A stretch of 64,000 bases of DNA from contig JBHGNT010000004.1 in assembly GCA_043228905.1 (NCBI GenBank), positions 10,168,001 through 10,232,000 of the forward strand, given 5' to 3'. The position numbers and the translations under genes are program-made. Positions 25,323 through 37,600 of this stretch are shown piece by piece (within the stretch, counting starts at the first letter, position 1; the number at the start of each line of letters is the position of its first letter). The notes under the pieces were generated by a model, which saw only the letters and a list, made by a program, of their open reading frames with translations, was not told the DNA's origin and made no database searches. The DNA is from Azolla caroliniana. Its lineage: Eukaryota; Polypodiophyta.

Positions 25323-25690
25323 TCAACTAACCTTAAGTGGTGACTTAGGATGATCTACTAGGGCTACATGTCCAAATCTCTCATTGGGTTCTCTCCCAGA
25401 ATTGTGTACATCAATCGGCTAACCCTAAGTGGTGACTTAGGATGATCTACTAGGGCTACATGTCCAAATCTCTCATTGGGTTCTCTCCAAGAATTGTATG
25501 GGTCGATCGGTTAACCCTAAGTGGTGACTTAGGATGATCTACTAGGGCTACATATCCAAATCTCTCATTGGGTTCTCTCCAAGAATTGTGTGGGTCGATC
25601 GGTTAACCCTAAGTGGTGACTTAGGATGATCTACCAGGGTTGCATGTCCAAATCTCCCATTGGGTTCTCTCCAAGAATTGTGTGGGTGGT
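25323..25690. repeat. 92-bp tandem repeat, four copies
   Basis: Four near-identical head-to-tail copies, with the CTAACC/TTAACC landmark at 25327, 25419, 25511 and 25603. Copies differ by only a few bases, so the array is young. It holds no open frame of note. Confidence 0.93.
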
Positions 25691-26739
25691 GTCAGGAACT
25701 CTCAGCACTGGTTGCAGTATTGCAACATGCATTGGTATAGGAGAGGGCATTCATGCCATGTGTGATGGCCTTAACATGTGAGGCATGTAATAATTTCACG
25801 TACCACATAGTCTTCAGGAATTCTACTCTTGTAGGGATGCTATGTGATGGTTTTTGGGTTGTTAGGGCTTCCTTTGGATAGGTAGTTGATAATGTAAGTG
25901 TTTGGATGCATGTCATGGGATCCTCAAATTTCAAAACCACTAAACATGCTTCAATAGAGGACAAACACATATGAGCTATCAAGAAGTTCTATAGTATGGG
26001 GTTGTCTAGCCTGTTGATGAACATATTCAAATGTAAAGGAAAAAACAACAATGGCCTAATGGGTAAGGTTACCAATTGTGTGTGAGGAGGTGTAAGATTC
26101 CAATTCTAGCACATGTTTGTTGCTGTTAATTACCCTTTCTTTTTAACATTTCAATGGAAGGGAGTAGGCAAACATTTATTGCAGTGGATGAACCTCGTCT
26201 ATCTCTATGAAAAGGGGAGTTGAGGGCACGATTTGTGGTTCAATAATGGGTTTTAGTTTGACCATGTTGTGGTTTTATGGATGTCAGGTTAATTCTCCTT
26301 TCTTCTTCTTCTTCTTCTTCTTCTTATTTGGGTTGTTTTAGGGTTGGTGAGTGTACATTTCCACTTCTTTGGGATATTTCATTAAAAGGTTTTCTTGCTT
26401 AGATGAAGATAGAAGAGAGAGAGAAAAGAGGATCTTGAAGAGGAGGATGTGAAAGAGGGTTTGTTAAGCTACAACAACAAAGGCATGACAATTGTTCTTC
26501 GTGAGCTTGAGCCCCCGAAACTCATACTCCTTCCTCCTAATGTACTTCCGTTTGTAATTACTCATTGTAAACCCTATTTTGGAAAAGAGAATACTTCCAT
26601 AAACAAATTAGTGGGTGTTGTCTTTATCTAAGAATTGTTGTATTAAGAACAAGTAATTAGTCTTAATCCTTGTTATCTTTGTGTAATCATGTTGAGTGGA
26701 GGAAAAGAGAGTGAGAAGTTAATTCTCAACATCGACAAA
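25691..26739. other. Intergenic DNA with one tRNA-like module
   Basis: At 26050-26110 an A-box-like TGGCCTAATGGG is followed by a weak B-box-like GATTCCAATTC, as in tRNA-derived SINEs. (CTT)n lies at about 26297-26326. No gene is visible. Confidence 0.45.
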
Positions 26740-27020
26740 AGGGTTTCCTCAAAGCATGAATTCCTTAAACCAATATATCTTTGAACTAGTATTTCCTTGA
26801 AGGAAGGATTTCCTCGAACCTTGATTTCCTTGAAACAATATTTTCTTGAAGCAAGATTTCCTAGAGGTAGGATTTCCTTGAACCAGGATTTTCTCAAAGC
26901 AAGATTTCCTTGAGGTTGGAATTCCTTAAACCTAATTTCCTCAAACCAAGATTCCTCAAACCTAGTTTCCTCAAACTAGACAATTACTTGAATGAGGATT
27001 TCTTAAATCAAATTCCTCAA
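26740..27020. repeat. Degenerate short-unit minisatellite
   Basis: Roughly 15-20-bp units built on TTTCCTTGAA or TTCCTCAAAC recur about 15 times with much variation. On the plus strand the late part reads as a repeated FLKP-like frame, which I take as a by-product of the repeat. Confidence 0.75.
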
Positions 27021-27432
27021 GTGAGATGTTTCTCACAAAGGGGAACCACACGAGGGCTACACATGAAGGGTTCTATATATTCTCTCACGGCATCATGTGC
27101 TCCTTGGTTCAAATCCCTTGCAGTCTTGCTTGAGTTGCACACACATGCATGTTTACATGATGTCTTTTAAAAGGGTTTAGAATCAAAAGTGAGCCCAAAA
27201 GCCATCACTCTTTTGATGTCGAAAATGGGCTCTTATGCTTGTGTGAGTTGCTTAAATCTTTCTATATGATCAACATCCCCATAACCTTAAGTTGAGGGAT
27301 GAGTTTAGATATCTCTCTCCTTTTACAACTATTGTTAGCTAGTTTGGCTATGGGGTTTTTTTTCTTGTTTTTCCCTCTACATTAGGGATAAAAGTATGCA
27401 TGGATCGTAGAGCTATCACTTGGTCTAAGTTG

Positions 27433-28825
27433 TGTTGTGAAAGAAGAAAGCAATGGTGTGCTACACCATAGGTAATTTAGGTTAATTAGAAACACATTGT
27501 TAGTATGAATGTATTAGGTTACGAGAGAGGGAGAGTGAGTGAAACCTTTTTAGCACACAAAATTACTTCCATTGAATTCCAAATCAAACTTTACACGCTT
27601 ACATTTTAGGGTTAACTTAACCCTTTTGACTATTTAAACAAATAGCCCTTACAACATGTATATGTCCATTATACATGTATACACTACAATTTAACACTCC
27701 CTCGTAATGGGCATATTCAATGTAGCTCACTCATCTCGTCAATGTTAGTATCAATTTCAAGCCCATTTGAGTGCACAAAGATTGGGATCGATTTATCATA
27801 AAACTTTTGGTCATATCATCGAATATGTTGTCGAGAGTTAGAATATCGTCAATGACAAGTATCTTTTTCATGACACATTCCCTAACAAAGTGATATTGAA
27901 TCTTTATATATTTTGATGTTGAATGATAGATTAAATTCGTTGCCAAGTAAATAGCACTCTCACTATCACTATACAATGTCGAAGTTGAATTCGAAATGAT
28001 TTATCGAAACTTGCCAACTAGTTGACTGAGACATATTGCTCCCTTTGCTGCAACTATATATTTTGCTTTAGTTTTCAAGGTTGCCATGTTCTCCCGATTT
28101 TTTTACCTCCAGGAGATTGCTCCACTTGTGAATTGGAAGAAATAGCTAGAGATTGATTTCCTATTGTCTAGGCATCTTGCAAACAAGCTAGGTTTTTTCG
28201 AGTAGAGGTTTTGTCAAGCCAAATAAAATGGTGCTTAAGTCTTGTGTGCCAATCCAATATCTTAAGTCTTGAATACGCAAGAACGATGCTTGAGGAGAAT
28301 ACAATACTAGGTTTGAGTGCAATCTTCATGCTCAATCCTCTATTATCCATGGAAGCAATGATCAATGTTCTAGTTGAGAGCAATACTTAAGACCATAAGG
28401 AGTTGCAATAGTAGCTAAGAAAATGTTGTAGCAAATAGTTTTAGAAATTGTCTCTAGAGCTCAAGGTGATCTGCACAAAAAGAACATGGATGAGCTTTCC
28501 CCAAAAAACCCTAGATAACAAATGTCTTCTCAACCCTTAAAACTTGGCTAAATCCTAATGATCTTTGGAAACATAAAGCTTCTACTTTGATTCCAAATGT
28601 TGTGAAAGCAGCAATGTTGTGCTATTGTAGGCAATTTAGGTAAATTAGAAGCACAATGTTAGCATGAATAAGTTGGGTTATGAGTGAGACACTGAAAGCT
28701 TGTGGTTAAGACACAAAATTATTTTCACTAAATTCAAAATCAAACTTTACATTTGTATCAAAGATACATTTTAGGTCAACTTAATGCTTTTCACTATTTA
28801 CACATGTACACTCTACAAATTAACA
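27433..28825 (-). mobile_element. Small degraded copia element with LTRs of 264 and 228 bp
   Basis: LTRs at 27433-27696 and 28598-28825 share their sequence and TG..CA ends. A minus-strand primer site (TGGAATCAAAGT) borders the right LTR and a purine tract the left. The 900-bp interior keeps copia RNase H remains (YSDSESAIYLATN near 27960). Flanks agttg and aggtg may be a worn 5-bp TSD. It is far too short to encode a full polyprotein, so it is internally deleted. Confidence 0.75.
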
Positions 28826-29402
28826 AGGTGTGAGGTGGGTGAGGGTTGAGATTTCCTTGTGAGTTCTGCCTTGCCTCTCACCGTCATGTGAGTTTCTCAT
28901 CACAATTACCATCAATTGGGCTAGAGAGGATGCAATTGGATTCATTTGCTTGTGAATCAACTCTATCATTTGGACTATGCATTATGGGTTGCTCGAGTGT
29001 GTGCTCGACGATAGTGAGTGTCTCGTTTATCTTGAGATAATCGATTACGTCTTGAGGTATCAAAAGTTTTATTGATATCATCATAAAATAAATATTATAT
29101 TTTTGCCAAAGTCATTTAAAGTGTTAATGACTCAAAATAAAAGATAAAAGAAAGAAGAATGCCAAATTTTTCGCTTGTTTGTGCTTGGATTTTGTATCGA
29201 AAATCTCGTTAATTGTTCCAAACAAATAACAACAAAAGAGAGAAAAAGGTCATTAGAATGGCTTTGCTTCCAAATATAACGAATAAGTGATTAACAAGAA
29301 TAATAGATTAAGAGAGCTTATCCTCACGAATAGAGTCTCGACATCGTCTCAAGATGACATAATGAAGGGGGCAACTAGTTCCCTTTATATAACTTCTCTT
29401 TG
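28826..29402. other. No recognised feature
   Basis: AT-rich DNA without a supportable gene. Confidence 0.5.
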
Positions 29403-29465
29403 TAATTAGCTTACCCTAGTGGTAAGTTGCTAACACTACATCTTGGGTTCAAAACCCAAATTTTC
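29403..29465 (+). repeat. tRNA-like module
   Basis: A CCCTAGTGGTAAG A-box-like stretch and GGGTTCAAAACCC, a near-consensus B box, lie about 30 bp apart. No acceptor stem is visible, so this is a SINE head or tRNA relic rather than a tRNA gene. Confidence 0.4.
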
Positions 29466-29539
29466 TCACCTCTCTATTACACCAACCGAGTTACATCCAT
29501 CTGGGCTATATAATCTCTCTCTGTCTCTCTCTGTCTCTC

Positions 29540-30260
29540 TCTTTGAATACATGCTTAAGATTCAAAAAAGTCCCTCACATCGACTTCCTAGAATCGCATG
29601 GGAAGCAAGCAAAAAGATCCAAAATATGCATAAAAGCAAATTTTTGTGTTTCGGTTGGATGCAAGATATGACAAAGCGGTTTGGTAGATGGGATGCAACA
29701 CATTTGCTTCATGATGCATCACTAGATTCCTCTGTAAATGAGGCCTTTTCGCAACGCCAATGTATCATGACATGGGAAAAATGTGGAGGATCACGCTTCA
29801 TACATTATACTACACATGTTCCACCTAACTACAAAACCATATTCTTCGCGGAACGGGGAAACTGTACACATTGATACACATTAGAGCCCATTCCGTTGGC
29901 TTCTGTTCGAATCATTGCTTCCATTCGACTTAGCTCACATGCATTGCGATGTGAGACGGGGCGTTGGGGCACAAGTGATGAGAGTGGTCGACTATGCACG
30001 CTTTGCCCTAAACAAGTTCGAGAATCTAAGTATCACACTTTGATACAATGCTCTGCCTTTGATCATATTCGACCATGCTTTACACACATCTTCGACCAAG
30101 CCCAATCCTTGCACGAATTTCTCTCACAACCACAATGTGCACTCTCGATTGCAACATTCATTGGTAAAGTTCTTGAACATCGAGAGTTGCTACTTACTTT
30201 CACACATATCACATGAAATGTAATTTTTTTGGTCTCTTAGGTCATATTTGATCTCCAAAG
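29540..30260 (+). pseudogene. LINE 3' end (C-terminal domain)
   Basis: The frame from 29443 to 29874 (YMLKIQKSPSHRLPRIAWE, WEKCGGSRF) continues, after a stop, in 29896-30216 with SSHALRCETGRWG and a CTLCPKQVRES..H....C cysteine-histidine motif. This layout is typical of the end of LINE ORF2. The reverse transcriptase is missing, so this is a 5'-truncated insertion, ending at about 30260 in a short ATCT repeat. Confidence 0.75.
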
Positions 30261-30630
30261 ATGATAATATAATCTATCTATCTATCTCTCTACGTACATA
30301 ATGCCTTTTATTACGAAAGAAAACACCACCATGACTAATGTACAACAAACTTTACAGCTCTAGGGATCTAAATACTACAAATTCAATCCCACCCTACATA
30401 CTAATTTAGATGACAAATATGATGAAATGTCACCTTACACAATTGGCTCTCTTCATGGTTGAGATTCTATAATTCTCTAACACAGTAAATTGCCACAAAA
30501 TAAGTTTTTTTAACTTTGCAACATATTTCCTCACCCTTGTGAATCAAAAGTGAATGCATTCTGCATATTCCAATTAAACCATAGACCCCAATACCTCAAA
30601 ATAATTTAGAAATAGGGCATTGCTCCACTC
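30261..30630. other. No recognised feature
   Basis: Nothing I can support. Confidence 0.5.
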
Positions 30631-31924
30631 TGTTGGGAGAGCAAGTCGCTCTGGATGGGATACGCGGGAAGTTGGATCTAGAGAAGGAGTTGGATTGTTC
30701 GGAAGGCATCTAGAAACTGGATCCGAATTGGTTGGAAGGCATCCGGAAATTAGATCTTAATTGACTGGAAGGCATCCAGAAACTGATTGGGTTGTGGTTG
30801 AGTAGAGGTTATATTTGTAAATAGCCCATACTGTGTATGAGTCTAAATACACCTAGGGCAATCATTTTGGTGAGGGCGAGACAGAGTTGTAATTATGGTC
30901 TATTCCTTGTGAGAGTGTGAGTGTTGTGTGTATCCTTTTGTAAGACCAAGACGAGCTTGAGGTCATTGCCTATGAGTCTCGTGTATACTCATATCACATA
31001 GTGATTTTGTTTTTGGAGTTTATGGGTTCCCATGGGTTTTTCCCATTCAAGGTTTCCACGTTAAAATCTCGTGTCTCGGTGTTTGTGTTTCTTTGTCTTC
31101 CGTTGTCGTGGAATTCCGCGCGTGCATGTCGGATAGACGGGACCACAGGGGGTCTTGGACTAGGGAGGGAGAGGAGGGAGAGAAGCTTGGGAGTTCAACC
31201 GAGAAGAAAGAGAAAGATTAAGATGCAAGAGATTAAGAATCAAGAGAATAAGATCTAAACAAGACAAGATACATTATGGAAAACACCACATCAATTACAA
31301 CCATGGCCGTGGAGGCCGAATGTAAACCCTCTAGTTGAAACCTTAACCGGATAGAGGAAAAGAAGAAGAAGTAGAAGACAAATGAAACCCCTAAAACGAG
31401 ATCCTAAAACACAAAATTCCGAAACCCTAATGGCAACCCAAAGAAACCCAAAAAGTGGAAACCCCCTAAAAATGGCCCCACTCCCTTTTATAGTAGTAAG
31501 GGGTGAGGCACATTACATAAAGAAGAGGTCAACCCCCCCTTCTTTCAATGGGGGAATATTTGGCCTTCATCTTAGGAGGAGAGATTGATGGAGCCTTAAC
31601 TCCCTCTCCTCACACACACAATATGCCCACTACTCACTACACCCGTACTTCATGTACTCTCCATTTAGTCTACATGTGCATGTGCACATAAGTGCACATC
31701 ACATTTACACTTTATGAATCTTCGTAATGCACTTTTAACACCTTACATTTACCCTTCCTTTTTAACATTTGTTTCTTTTACAAATCTTCCAAGTGCATGT
31801 GCAATGTTGCACATCCCCATTTTATTTATCCCACTTGGCCGAAAATCCTCACGACACCGTCTCGTTTCTTGTTTTTTTCATTTTTGCTTGCTAATCGGTT
31901 GTGGTCGATCCCACATTCGCCTCA
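30631..31924 (+). mobile_element. Copia-A-type 5' LTR, plus strand, split by insertion
   Basis: Starts TGTTGGGAGAGC and follows the copia-A LTR block order in reverse complement of the other copies. It is interrupted at 31104-31856 and resumes with the R/U5-like tail to 31924. A primer site TGGTATTAG follows at 31928, and a gag start thereafter. The LTR without the insert is about 540 bp. Confidence 0.75.
31104..31856 (-). mobile_element. LTR-like insertion, TGTCGTG...CACGACA, TSD CCGT
   Basis: A 753-bp insertion with 7-bp perfect inverted ends and a 4-bp target duplication CCGT (31100-31103, 31857-31860). A TATA-like tract on the minus strand (near 31488) suggests an LTR in minus orientation. 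No coding sequence. Same family as 1299-2189, which has the same TSD length. Confidence 0.7.
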
Positions 31925-31927
31925 AAC

Positions 31928-32161
31928 TGGTATTAGTGTGATGGTTGAATCTCTTGGATGAATGTTCAAGCTGACCGGCTCCAACTACTCAATGTGGAAG
32001 TCGAAGATGAGAGATTTGCTCATGTGCAAAAACCTATGGTTGCCAATATAGTTCGGCCAAAAGAAGCCCAACAAGGTTGATGCATCGATGTGGGAGGTCA
32101 TGGATCTGAAGACATCTACATACATGAGGTGTTTTATAGACATGAGTCTATACAACAACTT
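31928..32161 (+). pseudogene. Copia-A-type gag fragment
   Basis: Reads FKLTGSNYSMWKSKMRD and CFIDMSLYNNF, matching the first 65 residues of the gag at 50693-51217, with one in-frame TAG. It is cut at 32161 by the next LTR. Confidence 0.8.
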
Positions 32162-32640
32162 TGTTGAGAGATCAAGCTCAACTTAGTTTAGTTAGTTAGT
32201 TAACCATGTAACTTCGTAGTTACGTAGATGGAATCTAGTTAGAAGTATTGGCTATAACACCTTAAATAGGACCTTGTACTTAAGTGGGATATTCTAGATC
32301 CTCCACTCCCAAGTACATTTAATATAGGACTTACACTTTTGTACCTATATTATCCTCACACATGTGACGCCTTGGACATGAGATCTATATATACCTCATT
32401 GTAGGCATTTTTGTATTCAATGATATTCATGCTAATTTAATATAGAGTTAATCATCCCTCATCTTGTGTTGTTCATAAGTGTTAACTTCCTGTCTCTCTC
32501 TCTCTCTCTCTCTCTTCCTCTTCCTCTCACACACATACACACATATCTCACTTAATCTTTCGCTTATAAACTAATCACATATTGAGGTACTAATTAACCT
32601 TACTTAATTACTTACCTAATTCTTAACATGGTATCAGAGC
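32162..32640 (+). mobile_element. Copia 5' LTR with initiator-Met primer site
   Basis: A 467-bp LTR (32162-32628) from TGTTGAGAG to CTTAACA, with (CT)n near its 3' end. It is followed directly by TGGTATCAGAGC (32629-32640), the exact complement of the initiator tRNA-Met 3' end. It interrupts the gag fragment to its left. The 5' untranslated leader continues to about 32790. No partner 3' LTR was found. Confidence 0.85.
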
Positions 32641-32792
32641 GTGTGGTTTAGAAAATCCACTAAGCCCACCCGACTCCGTGAGTGTGTGTTCAAGACGCCT
32701 GCGACAAAATCCAACTATCGGCTACCGTAGTGCCGCTACGTAGCACGTGTACGTGATTGAAGGAAGAAAAGCAAAAGAAGAGACGACACTAC

Positions 32793-33209
32793 TGTCGTGA
32801 CTTGAGAATAGGAGAGAGAAAAATAAGATGACAATAGAAGGTAGAGGGAGAGAGAGAAAGAACACTAGAAATGGAAAGAGACTTTATATTATAAGAGAGC
32901 AAGGATTACAAAGAGTAGGCTAAGGGGCTACAAACTGGTGTTGAACTGAATGAGTTGTGATGAATGAATAGACACCTATTTATAGGTCCTTACGGAGTAT
33001 TCTAGAATGTTCTAGAATATTTTAGATATTTAATATAATCATGGAATATACTAGAATGTTCTAGAATATTCTAAATATCTTGTAATAACTAATACATTTA
33101 TTATAACTATATATCATATATGTTAGTATAATGGTTAAACGTCTAACGTATAAACCGAGATGTCTTGGGCTCGAATCCTTGTAAGGCCAAAATGTATGTC
33201 ATCATGACA
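32793..33209 (-). mobile_element. LTR of a minus-strand element, TGTCG family, with tRNA-like module
   Basis: A 417-bp block from TGTCGTGAC to ATGACA. Directly right of it is a minus-strand purine tract (GAAAAGGGGGGATAA), as expected of a 3' LTR, with only a short internal remnant to about 33290. At 33124-33178 a tRNA-like module has an A-box-like TAGTATAATGG and a B-box-like GGCTCGAATCC. It resembles the insertions at 1299-2189 and 31104-31856 in its ends. Confidence 0.55.
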
Positions 33210-33289
33210 TTATCCCCCCTTTTCAACGAAGAGTTCCACGAGTCGGAAGACAAGATTTCGGACTTGGCTTATGGGGGTATTTGTTGTGA

Positions 33290-34178
33290 AACGTAACAAC
33301 TGTTCGACAAAAGAACATGTCGGTGGCAGATTACACAAACCGGATCAAAGGGACCTGTGACTCGCTTGCCTCTATTAACGTCACCGTAGAGGAAGACGAG
33401 ATGGTGCAGGTTTGCCTTGGAGGCTTGGTGTCCAAGTTCGGAGTTTTCCGGACTACGGTTTGTACAAGGGAGAATACGCCCTCTTTTTTCGACTTACAGT
33501 CGATGCTCCTTGTAGAGGAGAACCACGCCGGTGCATCTACTAGTGCATCCCCAGACATCCGGATGCTGTACACGGGAGCAGATCTGGTCCCGCGGGCGTG
33601 GTGGACGAGGCAGGTCGGCACGCAATGGAGGCGGCCGGCAAGAACAGGAACGAAGGCACAGTGAGCGTGCCGACAGCAGTTCCGAGACTTCCACAAGCAG
33701 AGGGAGTCAAGGTGGTGCCGGAGGCCGGCAAGACAAATCCGCTATGGAATGCTGGTACTGTGGCAAAAAGGGCCACAGGGAAAGCGAGTGCTGGAGAAAG
33801 CGTGCCGATTCGGATAAATCTGGATCTGGCAAGACCTGTAAGGAAGGCCGACAAAGCTCGCACTACGCAAACGGATCGGGAGGATCCAAGAACGGTAAGG
33901 GGCCAGCCTTGGTGATGAAGCACAAGGCAAACTCAATGAAGAAGACCACTTCCAAATCGGAGGAAGTGTGGTACGTTGACTCCGGCGCATCGAACCACAT
34001 GACGAGCCATGGGGAGTGGTTCTCCTTTTTGGAGAAGCCAGATCAACCGGGAGTTGTCGAAACCGGAGACGACACTCACCACCCGATCGTGCACGTCGGA
34101 GAAGTCCCTTTGAGCCACGTCGGACAGAGGGGGAAGCTGATGAATGTATTACATGTTCCGACGATCACGAAGAACCTG
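33290..34178 (+). pseudogene. Copia-C gag and protease (5' part, split gene)
   Basis: Plus-strand gag C-terminal part (MVQVCLGGLVSKFG), an RG-rich stretch, a CCHC zinc knuckle (CWYCGKKGHRESEC) and the aspartic protease site VWYVDSGASNHMTS near 33970-34010. One frameshift lies near 33590. The frame stops at LVSVNS, where the gypsy element begins, and resumes beyond it at 42505 (VGHIVEQG). Gag N-terminus and 5' LTR cannot be assigned; the LTR at 32162-32628 is a candidate. Confidence 0.88.
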
Positions 34179-34183
34179 GTGTC

Positions 34184-34619
34184 TGTTAACTCTTAGGGCC
34201 GAACAATGGCCTAACACAGGGTGTCTACGAAAGACACTTCACCAAAGGGGTGTTATGGCAAGAGGATTAGGCTCAACGATTAATCCGACTTAATTAGGTT
34301 ACTTAGCAAGATCGTCCTTAATGATCACACGCGTAAGATATAACAATGAATGCAGAACGGAAATTAACACAGAGAGATAAAAAACACTAAGCTTCATTAA
34401 TTAACTGCTGCTCATTACATTGTATCTGGGCCTTTAAATAGGTTTCCGGTTTGTAGTACAAAACGGTGCCATCCGCACCTGTTCGGGATCGGTCCGGATC
34501 CGGAACGGCATACCGATTCCGGTCTGTCCGTCCACACTGATAGCTTACTTACAACCATTCCTTAATAATTAAATAACTCGTCCGTTTCACACTCTGGACT
34601 ACTTTGCCGGCCGGTAACA
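34184..34619 (-). repeat. 3' LTR of gypsy element
   Basis: 436 bp, plus-strand ends TGTTAACTC and GGTAACA. Partner of 42069-42504, about 96-97% identical by eye. Confidence 0.95.
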
Positions 34620-34674
34620 CATGGCACGCCCGTGGGACAGTACCTTGTACGTCGAATCCACCATCCGACCCTTG

Positions 34675-37600
34675 CTATTCTTCGTCCAAAATATCCAGAA
34701 TGCTTTGTTCGAGAGTCTCCAATGGTTCATCTGGAATTGGTTGTTGTTGTTGTTGTTGTTGCTGCTCCGTTGATGGCTGCTGCGACTGGTCCTTTGGTGG
34801 CTGTTGCGGCTGCTCCTCTGTTTGTTGCTCTGACACCAGCGTTTCCGTCGTTGCTCCCTCCGTCGTAGTGGTCTCCGGTTGACTGGTTCCGGCCTGGCCC
34901 TCGGCCGGCGACGGTTCCTCATCACTAAGGTTAACCGTTGCCGCTTCCCGTGCTTTTTCTTCCCGAACCCGGGACCGCTTGTAGCTCTCAAATTGGATTT
35001 GAGCGTCCAACCTATCATCGTCTAGCTGTGCTACGAGTTGACGGACTTGCACCAGCTGTTCATCCGCCAGGACTTGGAAGTCTTCAGCCAGCTCGTCCCG
35101 TATGGCGGTGAAGTCCTCGGAAGTCAACGTGTAACAATCATCTCCTTCCTTCCGCCGGTTTTCCACGTCTACCCGTAGCAATTGGAGTTCCGCCGTATTT
35201 TGTGCCCACTTTGTCCACCATCTTACGGAGTTTTCGTCAATCAAGCGTTTTGTCTGATTCAGCCATGCCCGGAGGATGCACTGAATCCGGCCCGTTCCCA
35301 TCTGCGATTTGATCTCTACAGCTTGTTGTTCCTCCTTCAATTGCTTGATGATTTTGACGTTGTCTTCCGCCTGCTCCTTGTAATGAGTCAATTGCCTTTG
35401 ATATGTGCTTTGTAATTTTTGCAATACTGTTGTCGCTCTCTCCCTTTCTTCCTGCTGCTGACTCTGGAGCTCCATCCGGACCTTCTCCGCCTCGTCCAAC
35501 CGTCTTGTATTTTCCGTTGTTCGTCAGCGAGCGCCGTTGCAGCCTGATCAACTTCCTGCCGGAACTCGGCCATCCGTTCCTTATGCTCCGTTTCCAGCCG
35601 TTTGTAGTCCCGGTGCAGGTGCTCAAAATCATCTGTCTTTTGCTTGAGCCGTACGTTGATCTGTCGACGGGCTCGGTCCTCGCGGTCCTTCTGCTAGCGG
35701 AGCTCCTCCTTTAGCCGTTCAATTTCCGTTTCTGCTGTCTTCTGCAGCTTGTCCTTTTCCTGCAACACTTTGTCTTTTTCCTCCCTTAGCCGGTCGTAAG
35801 CTTGATGGCCTTTCCGGAGGCTCTCCTCTGCCCGACGGAGGTTCTCAGTAGTCTTCTTTAATTCTGCTTCGGCCGCTGTCTTCAATTCCCGTTCACGGCT
35901 CCTTAGCGCTTCTTGTGCGGCTAGTTCATCTCTCAATTCCGCAAGCTCCTGGGCTTGCGCCGCATCTCTCTCTGGAACGGTTTCCGTTGCCGGGGTCTTA
36001 TTAGTATGTACAGGTTGGTCTGGTTCTTCATTCTGTACACTTACCGGACTCACCGGTGATTGGATCTGTGTTGCCGTTAAGGACATTTTGGCCATTTCTG
36101 CCGTGACTTGATCCAAGTCTTTTTCAAGGCACCGGATTCTGGACTGGGCCGTCTCTAGTTGTTCGGTTGTGACGAGCAACCGTTCACTTTGCGCTCTTTC
36201 TTCCGCCTCAATATACCCCACTGCTCCGGCAATCTGTTCGCCTATCCACCGGAGCCACAGGCTACCGGTGCATTGTTGTTGCACTTGCACGGAGGTTTGA
36301 CGGATGGGCTCGCTTGTAGATGGGTGGTCCCACCTGATTTCGCCGAGTTGCAATTCCGTTTCTGCCTGTGGACCAGCCAACTGTCCTGGTTCCTCTTGCG
36401 CTTCTTCTTGGTTGGCGGAGGGAGGCTGCATTGACCTTTCCGGCTCTGGCGGAATGGGACTTGCCGGTGGTGCCGGTGGTGCAGGGGCTTCCGATTCCGG
36501 TGCCATGCGCACTGGTTCCGGTTCCTCCCTTGGCGTGGGAGTCTCAGTATGGGGAGCTGGTGTTCCCTCCGTCTGAGGGTCTAAACGTTTCCCGGCTGCC
36601 TCAACGGTCCTTGTCGACGACCGTCGCTGGAGGTGCTCCGTAGGCTCCTCCTCTATTTCCTCCTCCTGAGTCCCGGCATTGAGTTTTGCCGCCAAGGGGT
36701 CCGCTTCTCTATTCACCGGTCGGCGGAGTGTAATCTTTACGGGCCGTACCAGTGGTTCCTCCTGCGCATCCGTTGGCCGCTTCCGGTTGGCGCTCTCCTT
36801 TCCCGCTTGTTCTGCGTCCGCCGCCTTCCCCTTAGTGGCCTTAGAGGCCAACAACTGTTGTCTTTTGGAAGCAGTCTTTGGGGTGCTGTCCGCCACTCTT
36901 CCCCGCTTCTTGGGCTGGACGGGCTGGACGGGGTGGCACAAGCAAGGTGAGCCACTGCGTTACTACGTGCCATATCCTATGTCCTTCTCGGCCTTCTTTG
37001 CCGTCTTTTCCTCTGACGATCTCGATCGTCGCACACAAACCGTCTACGATCAATACCGGCCAATCCACCTTGATCCCTTCATAGGTGGCGATGATCATCC
37101 CTGCCCGGTTCTGCGGCATGACAGGGGGTCTAGGGTACACATGGCCGTATTTGTGTAGCACACGAGCAATCTCGCGGAACAGCATATCTCCATCGCCCTG
37201 TGTCCGGTAGCCCTTGCTGGCTAGGGAGTACTCACCAAAATACTTGATGAGTTGCTCCGAGGTCGGATTGTCGATTGTGAATATGCCTCCCTCCGGAAGG
37301 CCTGTTAACGCACGGATCGCCTCATCCGTTATGACCTCTGTGTCGATTTCTTTGATCACCTTGTCGGCTTCTTTGTGTGGCGGTGCCTCCATAATCGTCA
37401 AGAAGCCCTCGAGCCCGTGTTGCTTTAGCCATTTCTTGGCGACTTCCGATAGCGTTTGCGGGTCCATGTCTGTGTCGAGGTCGGATTGTGGTGGCGAGGT
37501 TGGATGGTGATGAGAGTGAGAGTGAGAGAGAGAGAGTTCAGGAAGCGGGGGTTCTCTGTGCGTAGGTTCTCGTCTGATGATCTTCCAACGCCTTGGTGCT

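Noticed and set aside
25323-25690. Regular array resembling a CRISPR locus
   Set aside because: The whole 92-bp unit is repeated with no variable spacers, and the window is eukaryotic. It is an ordinary tandem repeat.
33124-33178. Possible tRNA gene
   Set aside because: A and B boxes are good, but no acceptor or anticodon stem can be formed; best read as a tRNA-derived module.
35182-37158. Plus-strand open frames of 70-160 codons in the gypsy third frame
   Set aside because: They lie antisense to a longer, compositionally coherent minus-strand frame and have no recognisable domain. An antisense gene cannot be excluded but has no support.
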